Shown: piece after piece, positions 7,349 to 11,655 of the stretch
Layout of the letters: each line of letters begins with the position of its first letter
Position numbering within the stretch: the stretch's first letter is position 1
NCBI GenBank assembly: GCA_003512585.1
Contig: DOQE01000123.1
Span: 1 to 11,655 of the forward strand
From: Bacillota bacterium
Lineage (GTDB): Bacteria > Bacillota_I > Bacilli_A > RFN20 > CAG-826
Direction of reading: 5' to 3'
Length of the DNA stretch: 11,655 nt
Position numbers and translations under genes: made by a program
Notes under the pieces: model-generated
Seen by the model: the letters and a program-made list of their open reading frames with translations, nothing else
Database searches by the model: none
What the model was told of the DNA's origin: nothing

Positions 7349-8499
7349 TGAAAAAGAACGATTTTGCCATTTTCCTGGTTTATGTTGCGATGTTTGCCAT
7401 TGCTTTGCTAGTAGGGATGCTTTGGATTAGGCCTATTGTTTCTGAGTATGGGAACAGTATGGCCCTTAATCCGATTTTGTTGGTATTTATCTCAATTGTT
7501 GCTGGTATTTTACTTAATTCTGCCTTGCTTGAATTAGGACATATCCTTGGCGCTAAAACAGGTCGTTACAATATAATTTCTTGGTCAATATTAGGCTTGG
7601 GCGTAAAAACTAATCCTAATAAGAAAAAGAAATTTGGATATGTTAAATTCGATGGTTTAACAGGAGAAACTAAAATAAGTCCAAAAGATCCGAACAAATC
7701 TAGCTTGGGTGGTTATATATCTTTTCCGATTTTGTTTTATCTAATTGAACTAATTGCTTTTGTGATTGCTTTTTCTTTTGCTGCTAGAGACGCTTCTTTA
7801 AGCTGGCTACAAATATTCAGCCTTGTAATTTTAACAGTAGGCGGGATGATTTTTGTTTATGATTATTTCCCTGCAAGGTTAGATTCAATCACCGATGGCT
7901 ATTTAATGTTTGTTGTTTCTAAGCCAATTAATAAAGTTGCTTATAACAATATGCTTTTAGCAGAAAAAGCCGCTACATTGAATGAGCCAATCCCTACAAT
8001 GCCTATATATGATGAGATAACGGATTTTACCTATCTATTAAATAATGTAACGGTGTATTCCTATATTGAAAAAGGAGAAATAGATAAGTCTATCAAGCTG
8101 CTAGATAAAGCCATCAATACCGAAAAAGGTTTGTCTAAGAGTCTGGTTAGAGAAGCCGCTACTTTAAAATTATCGTTGCTATTGACTTTTAGATTCGAAG
8201 AAGGCAAAAAAACTTATGAAGGAATTGACGATGAAGAAAAGAAATATATTTCTTCTTTATCTAGTTCTTCTTCCTTAAGATGCTATTTATTGATTTCTGG
8301 CTTGATCGAAGAAAGTGAGACCGAAACCAATTATGCAATAGATAAAGTTGAAAAAGTCTATAAAGGGGTTAGCAAATCTTCGAAACAAATTGAAAAGAGC
8401 CTTATCGAAACAAGCGTTGCCTTAATAAAACAAAAACATCCTTCTTGGAATTTATACGAGCTTCCTTGGCAAAACGAAAGCAAAGAAGAAAATAAATAA
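7348..8499 (+). CDS. M50/site-2-protease-like membrane protein with altered zinc motif and TPR-like tail
   Basis: A 383-residue protein with about four helices (7-27, 42-62, 123-145, 152-172) and a soluble C-terminal half. At the end of helix 2 it reads LELGH (residues 61-65), where M50 proteases have HExxH: Glu62 and His65 remain but the first zinc ligand is Leu61. Further on, FPARLDSITDG (174-184, Asp183) sits after helix 4 where M50 enzymes carry NxxPxxxxDG with the third ligand. Topology and motif order fit the family, but the lost His predicts no ordinary zinc catalysis. Residues about 236-259 (YIEKGEIDKSIKLLDKAIN) look like a TPR helix pair, and the rest of the tail is helical and charged. 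The start is set by GGAGG at 7339-7343. It stands alone between its own promoter and a terminator. The M50 assignment rests on motif reading; otherwise it is an unknown membrane protein. Confidence 0.62.
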   Translation: MKKNDFAIFLVYVAMFAIALLVGMLWIRPIVSEYGNSMALNPILLVFISIVAGILLNSALLELGHILGAKTGRYNIISWSILGLGVKTNPNKKKKFGYVKFDGLTGETKISPKDPNKSSLGGYISFPILFYLIELIAFVIAFSFAARDASLSWLQIFSLVILTVGGMIFVYDYFPARLDSITDGYLMFVVSKPINKVAYNNMLLAEKAATLNEPIPTMPIYDEITDFTYLLNNVTVYSYIEKGEIDKSIKLLDKAINTEKGLSKSLVREAATLKLSLLLTFRFEEGKKTYEGIDDEEKKYISSLSSSSSLRCYLLISGLIEESETETNYAIDKVEKVYKGVSKSSKQIEKSLIETSVALIKQKHPSWNLYELPWQNESKEENK

Positions 8500-8504
8500 T
8501 GAAT

Positions 8505-8536
8505 AAAAGACTGGGCGATATTGCCTTGTCTTTTTT
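8505..8536 (+). terminator. Rho-independent terminator, possibly bidirectional
   Basis: AAAAGAC (8505-8511) pairs with GTCTTTT (8528-8534), and GGGC (8513-8516) with GCCT (8523-8526), around a T/T mismatch and a 6-base loop. The T-run continues to 8536. It begins 6 bases after the stop of the membrane protein gene. On the - strand the same stem is followed by a T-rich stretch and lies just past the bile salt hydrolase stop, so it may serve both converging genes. Confidence 0.8.
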
Positions 8537-9509
8537 AGTTTTGGTTATTGATGTTTTGCTTATCTAAAAGCTTAAACTTAATTAATTTATTACTGTCTAA
8601 GTTTTCTTTGTTCATATTTACTGCGTTTATTTGGTGATTCGAGTAAGTCAGGTAGTAATAGATGCCTTTATTTAAGTTGCAGCAAGAAGAATAAATTGTA
8701 TATTCAAATTCTCCCTTTTTTACCTCGCAGCAGCCTTTTTGCTGTTCTACTGAATTTAATATATGGAAAAATTGGGAAACGCTTTCTTCTTCATTTTCCC
8801 CTTTTAATGTATTTGCTTTTGTAAAAGCAACCTTAATAAACCTAGAAGATGAGGACAAATCTCCCGGTAGGCCCAATACTCCCATGCCTCTGCTATAAGT
8901 GTTTAATTTAAGTTTTTTGCTGAATGTATTTTTTGGATCTTGTTTTGATAGACCCATGTAGTTATTTAAATTGAATAGCTGCATGTTAAATGGAGGGTTA
9001 TTAGTCAAAACGCCTACATGGTTGTTATATATTTTCGTTCCTTCTTTTATACATTCTAAAACAATGCAAGAAGTAGAGTCCGCGATCAAATAATGAAGCT
9101 GTGATGGCGGGTAGGCTTTGCTAAAGGCAATATTTGTAATATTTGTTTTTGCCAATAATTTTTTAACTTCCTTTACGCTGGAGCATTGTCCTAAAATCCA
9201 TGGTATTAATTCAAAACTAGCAATGTTTATTTTTCTTTTATTTAAATTGTAATAACACGCGTTCTTTACAAAATTTAATCCAGCTATTCCTAATCCTTTT
9301 TCATTAATGGCATCATAATAAAGCGGATAATTATTTTCAACGTGTGCCATTCCAATAATGGCGTGGTGGCTTTTTAATGGCGACGCGTTTTTAAATGACA
9401 AAGCGAAACCCCTTGGCGTGATTACTACTTCTTCCCCATAAGAAAAATCATAATCTAGATTCCTTCCAAAGTAGAAATCACTGCCTTCATATGTTATAGC
9501 GGTGCACAT
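8535..9509 (-). CDS. bsh: Bile salt hydrolase (choloylglycine hydrolase family)
   Basis: A 324-residue N-terminal nucleophile hydrolase that would cut the amide bond of glycine- or taurine-conjugated bile salts in the cytoplasm. It starts MCT with no signal peptide, so removal of Met exposes the catalytic Cys2. The known active-site set is present: Arg16 and Asp19 in FGRNLDYD, Asn79 in EKGLGIAGLNF, Asn170 in GVLTNNPPF, and Arg223 in LPGDLSSSSRF. These match Cys2, Arg18, Asp21, Asn82, Asn175 and Arg228 of Clostridium perfringens BSH as recalled, and the C-terminal GIYYYLTYSNHQINAV is also close to that enzyme. Penicillin V acylase is the main alternative, but the likeness favours BSH. The start is supported by AAAGGAGG (9517-9524 on the + strand), 7 nt upstream. 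It is monocistronic and divergent from the ABC operon, with promoter boxes in the shared gap. It points to a gut host. Confidence 0.92.
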   Translation of the reverse strand: MCTAITYEGSDFYFGRNLDYDFSYGEEVVITPRGFALSFKNASPLKSHHAIIGMAHVENNYPLYYDAINEKGLGIAGLNFVKNACYYNLNKRKINIASFELIPWILGQCSSVKEVKKLLAKTNITNIAFSKAYPPSQLHYLIADSTSCIVLECIKEGTKIYNNHVGVLTNNPPFNMQLFNLNNYMGLSKQDPKNTFSKKLKLNTYSRGMGVLGLPGDLSSSSRFIKVAFTKANTLKGENEEESVSQFFHILNSVEQQKGCCEVKKGEFEYTIYSSCCNLNKGIYYYLTYSNHQINAVNMNKENLDSNKLIKFKLLDKQNINNQN

Positions 9510-9544
9510 GTAACGGCCTCCTTTATTTTTGCTTTGTTACCATT

Positions 9545-9574
9545 ATTTTAGGCTTTTATCCATTTTGCTTCCAA
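9545..9574 (-). promoter_or_regulatory. Probable promoter of the bile salt hydrolase gene
   Basis: On the - strand, TTGGAA (9574-9569) is followed after 18 bases by TAAAAT (9550-9545). Each box matches four or five consensus positions. Transcription would start near 9538, leaving about 29 nt before the ATG with the strong SD. AT-rich sequence makes chance matches likely, so this is tentative. Confidence 0.45.
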
Positions 9575-9611
9575 TTAAAAGATTTTCTATCAATATTAAA
9601 TAAATTATCGT

Positions 9612-9617
9612 TATATT
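9612..9617 (+). promoter_or_regulatory. -10 box close to an ATG without SD (possible leaderless start)
   Basis: TATATT ends 8 bases before the ATG at 9626, so transcription would start at or next to the start codon. No purine-rich SD is found in the preceding 25 bases, unlike psuG and bsh here. No convincing -35 box is seen at the right distance, which keeps confidence low. Confidence 0.4.
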
Positions 9618-9625
9618 ATTAATCT

Positions 9626-10348
9626 ATGCCAAAAATAGATATCAAAGATTTATCGGTGACATATTTAGGGAGAAAAAAGCAAACGTTTCCTGCCTTAATA
9701 GATTTAAATTGTTCTTTTCCTAATGGTGAGGTTAGTGCCGTAATGGGCGAGTCTGGCTCAGGGAAGACCACTTTACTGAGGGCATTGTCAAATCAATTGG
9801 ATTATGACGGGACTATTTTAAGCGATGGAGTTGATATAAGGGGTCTTACTAATAAGGAAAGAAGACTTGCCTATGTCCAGCAAGAATTTGCCTTATATCC
9901 CCATATGAGCGTTTTTGATAATTTGGCCTTTCCTTTAAAATTAGAAAGAGATTCTTACGATTTTATTACTTCTAAAGTGAATGAAATGGCTGCTTCCCTT
10001 AATATTTCGTATTTGCTTACAAGAAAACCAAAACAACTATCAACCGGTCAGATCCAAAAGGTTTGCTTAGGCCGTGCCTTAATTAAAAACCCAGATTTAA
10101 TTTTGCTAGATGAGCCTTTGTCTAACGTTGATGCTAGGCAAAAAGAAGATGTTTTAAGAACTATCAAGTCCATGTTAGACCTATACAAAGTGACTGCGAT
10201 TTATATTACTCATAATTTAAAGGAAGCGATTTATATTGCATCTAATGTTTATAGTTTGGAAAACGGTAAAATTGAATGGGTAAAAAAATCTAGCGATTTA
10301 GGCGTTGTAGATGCTAGTTTTGTCTTTGACAAAGAAGGAAGAGAATGA
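9626..10348 (+). CDS. ABC transporter ATPase, MalK/MsmK-like, without C-terminal domain
   Basis: A 240-residue cytoplasmic ATPase that would power an ABC importer. In order it shows Walker A GESGSGKTT (41-49), the Q-loop YVQQEFALYPHMSVFDNLAF, the signature LSTGQIQK (from 138), Walker B LILLDEP with Asp162-Glu163, the D-loop SNVDARQ, and the H-loop ITHNLKEA. The Q-loop and D-loop wording is that of sugar-importer ATPases of the MalK/UgpC/MsmK group. Those run to about 360-380 residues with a TOBE regulatory domain, which is absent here. The signature has Thr140 where most have Gly. The ATG at 9626 has no SD and may be leaderless. The stop overlaps the next gene in an ATGA. Its permease partner must lie downstream of the window or elsewhere, so the substrate is inferred only loosely as carbohydrate. 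Confidence 0.88.
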   Translation: MPKIDIKDLSVTYLGRKKQTFPALIDLNCSFPNGEVSAVMGESGSGKTTLLRALSNQLDYDGTILSDGVDIRGLTNKERRLAYVQQEFALYPHMSVFDNLAFPLKLERDSYDFITSKVNEMAASLNISYLLTRKPKQLSTGQIQKVCLGRALIKNPDLILLDEPLSNVDARQKEDVLRTIKSMLDLYKVTAIYITHNLKEAIYIASNVYSLENGKIEWVKKSSDLGVVDASFVFDKEGRE

Positions 10349-11202
10349 AATTCAAGCCAAGCAAAAAAGAATTTTTAGTTGCGGATTTGCCCGTTAATAG
10401 AAAGGCTCAGTTTTTCGACTTTTTTAAAACCAGGCCCATGCTATTTTTAGAAATAGGTTTATTGCTTCTTTTGTTCTTTTCTCCTTTTTTGGTTGCTTTT
10501 ATTTTTAAATATTATGTTGTCTTGCTTCCTGCTTATAACTCTTTAAGCGAGACGGAATATATTTCTTTTTATTTGACCAATTCATTGGTTTTTGACTTTG
10601 TTTATTGTCTTTGCTTTCTTTTTGTTTTTATTGGGTTGTCTGGAATCGGGAGAATCATAAGACAATGGGCGTGGGGGAATGGGATATATTTTTGGCACGA
10701 TTTTATAAAGGGTGTGAAACAAAACATAAAAGCATATTTGCTGTTTTGGCTATTATTTAGTGTGTTTTATTTTGTATCGGATTTATTGGTTTTAACAATG
10801 GGGAATTTCTTCACAAAATACATTTTTGCGGGTATTTCGTTGCTTTTGTTCCCTGTTTTAATAATGGGCATGTGTTTAAGCTTGATTTATTCAGATCGTC
10901 CTTTAAAACTTCTTATCAATTCGTTTTCTTATTGTCTAAAAAGGCCTTTTTATACTTTTCTCTTTCTTTTATTCCCTTACGGAGTCCTTTGCTTAAATCT
11001 TATTGATCAAATTATGGTTTTATTTTTAGTTGTTGTTATTTTAATTTTAATTATTTTTCCTTTATATATGGTTGCCTGGCATCTATATTGCTTATCTTTA
11101 TTTGATGATTTTACAAACAAAGAATACTATCCAAACTTATACAAAAAAGGATTAAGGGAAGAGTATATAAAAGAAAATGAAGAAACTATATCAAATAAAT
11201 GA
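10345..11202 (+). CDS. YesL/DUF624-like integral membrane protein
   Basis: A 285-residue, very hydrophobic protein with about six helices (31-60, 80-103, 129-150, 160-183, and two within 203-253). After the second helix, residues 104-127 read as a basic, aromatic loop containing RQWAWGNGIYFWHDFIKG, which resembles the conserved loop of YesL (DUF624) proteins. Those are usually near 210 residues, so this one has extra sequence. YesL-type genes commonly sit beside sugar ABC transporter genes, and their job is unknown. Here the gene overlaps the MalK-like ATPase gene by 4 nt and the next gene by 26 nt, so it is in one operon with both. A GGAAGAG stretch just upstream may serve as SD. The DUF624 link is by motif and context, not certain; it could also be an ABC permease of unfamiliar type. 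Confidence 0.6.
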   Translation: MKFKPSKKEFLVADLPVNRKAQFFDFFKTRPMLFLEIGLLLLLFFSPFLVAFIFKYYVVLLPAYNSLSETEYISFYLTNSLVFDFVYCLCFLFVFIGLSGIGRIIRQWAWGNGIYFWHDFIKGVKQNIKAYLLFWLLFSVFYFVSDLLVLTMGNFFTKYIFAGISLLLFPVLIMGMCLSLIYSDRPLKLLINSFSYCLKRPFYTFLFLLFPYGVLCLNLIDQIMVLFLVVVILILIIFPLYMVAWHLYCLSLFDDFTNKEYYPNLYKKGLREEYIKENEETISNK

Positions 11203-11653
11203 AAATAAAAAGAAAAAAAGTTTAATAGGCATTTCTATCTTAATTAGTCTAGTATGCCTTCTTTCTATATTGCTAATTTATCTTTTTCATCCTAGAAACA
11301 ACACATGGGTCTATTATTTCATTTCTTTAATATTTCTAACCGGTTTGATATTTTTTGATTACTATTTTTTGTTTTTTAGACTTGGGAACATAAAATCAAA
11401 AGAAAGGTTCCTTAAAAGAATCTCTTCTCCTACTGAAGAGACGGTTTTGACTTTCAAAGAAAAAGGAAGCGTTTATTTTTCCAATAAACTTTCCTTTATC
11501 TATTTATGCTTTGAAGATGGTAACAATAACGAAAGAAAATATTCAATATTGGCTGATAGCGAATCTCCTTTTAAAGAGAATATGGCTTATAAGGTGCAAT
11601 CTTATAAAGAATACATAGTTGCCTATGAGGAAGTAAACAATGAAAAAGAATAA
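11177..11653 (+). CDS. Small two-helix membrane protein, function unknown
   Basis: A 158-residue protein that I do not recognise. It opens with a Lys-rich stretch and two hydrophobic helices (about 15-37 and 44-67). About 90 polar residues follow, with alternating hydrophobic patterns that suggest a small beta-rich soluble domain facing the cytoplasm. The ATG at 11177 lies 26 nt inside the preceding gene; upstream GGAAGAG is far from it and weak as an SD, so coupling is likely. No later in-frame ATG would keep both helices. It ends 3 bases before the window edge and overlaps the next gene start at 11640. Position suggests a role with the YesL-like protein and the ABC ATPase, but the sequence gives no direct hint. 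Confidence 0.65.
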   Translation: MKKLYQINENKKKKSLIGISILISLVCLLSILLIYLFHPRNNTWVYYFISLIFLTGLIFFDYYFLFFRLGNIKSKERFLKRISSPTEETVLTFKEKGSVYFSNKLSFIYLCFEDGNNNERKYSILADSESPFKENMAYKVQSYKEYIVAYEEVNNEKE

Positions 11654-11655
11654 GG
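11640..11655 (+). CDS. Start of a further gene, cut by the window edge
   Basis: An ATG at 11640 opens a frame reading MKKNK before the window ends. GAGG (11627-11630) lies 9 nt upstream and the frame overlaps the preceding gene by 14 nt, the same tight arrangement as its neighbours. Only five codons are visible, so the product cannot be named. Confidence 0.4.

Overview
The window is AT-rich bacterial DNA with closely packed genes, most on the + strand. It suggests an uncultured low-GC Bacillota (Firmicutes) lineage of the animal gut, perhaps near the Erysipelotrichia/Mollicutes side. The reasons are the AT-rich codon use, AGGAGG-type ribosome binding sites, a bile salt hydrolase of the Gram-positive type, and an AAA_14/DUF4143 ATPase relic of a kind common in such genomes. 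The standard code applies: Trp is TGG throughout the intact genes, and TGA ends the first and third genes. Taxonomy is inference.

Positions 1-5870 hold four overlapping + strand genes that look like one operon: the 3' part of an FtsX/MacB-type ABC permease with a large extracytoplasmic domain, a ten-helix P-type ATPase of the CtpE type (probably Ca2+), pseudouridine-5'-phosphate glycosidase (psuG), and a TetR-type regulator. The overlaps are 4 (or 1), 11 and 4 nt, so translational coupling is likely. The mix of envelope or cation transport, nucleoside salvage and a last-gene regulator is unusual.

Positions 5871-7117 hold a decayed AAA_14/DUF4143 ATPase gene. Its Walker A region is unrecognisable, three single-base indels break the frame, and a TGA replaces a conserved Trp. 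A strong palindrome (5936-5968) lies at its damaged 5' end.

Positions 7118-7347 are intergenic. A good sigma-A promoter (7186-7213) precedes a leader of about 128 nt with several mutually exclusive stems. One of these encloses the ribosome binding site of the next gene. The leader matches no riboswitch class known to me and is the best candidate here for an undescribed regulatory element. The gene it leads (7348-8499) encodes a membrane protein that looks like an M50 site-2 protease whose HExxH has become LExxH, followed by a TPR-like helical tail. A terminator follows at 8505-8536.

The bile salt hydrolase gene runs on the - strand (8535-9509). It is divergent from a + strand operon starting at 9626: a MalK-like ABC ATPase with no ribosome binding site and a possible leaderless start, a YesL/DUF624-like membrane protein, a small two-helix membrane protein, and the first codons of another gene at the window edge. 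This looks like the start of a carbohydrate-uptake locus, but no sugar permease or binding protein is visible.

No tRNA, rRNA, CRISPR array, insertion sequence or replication origin was seen.
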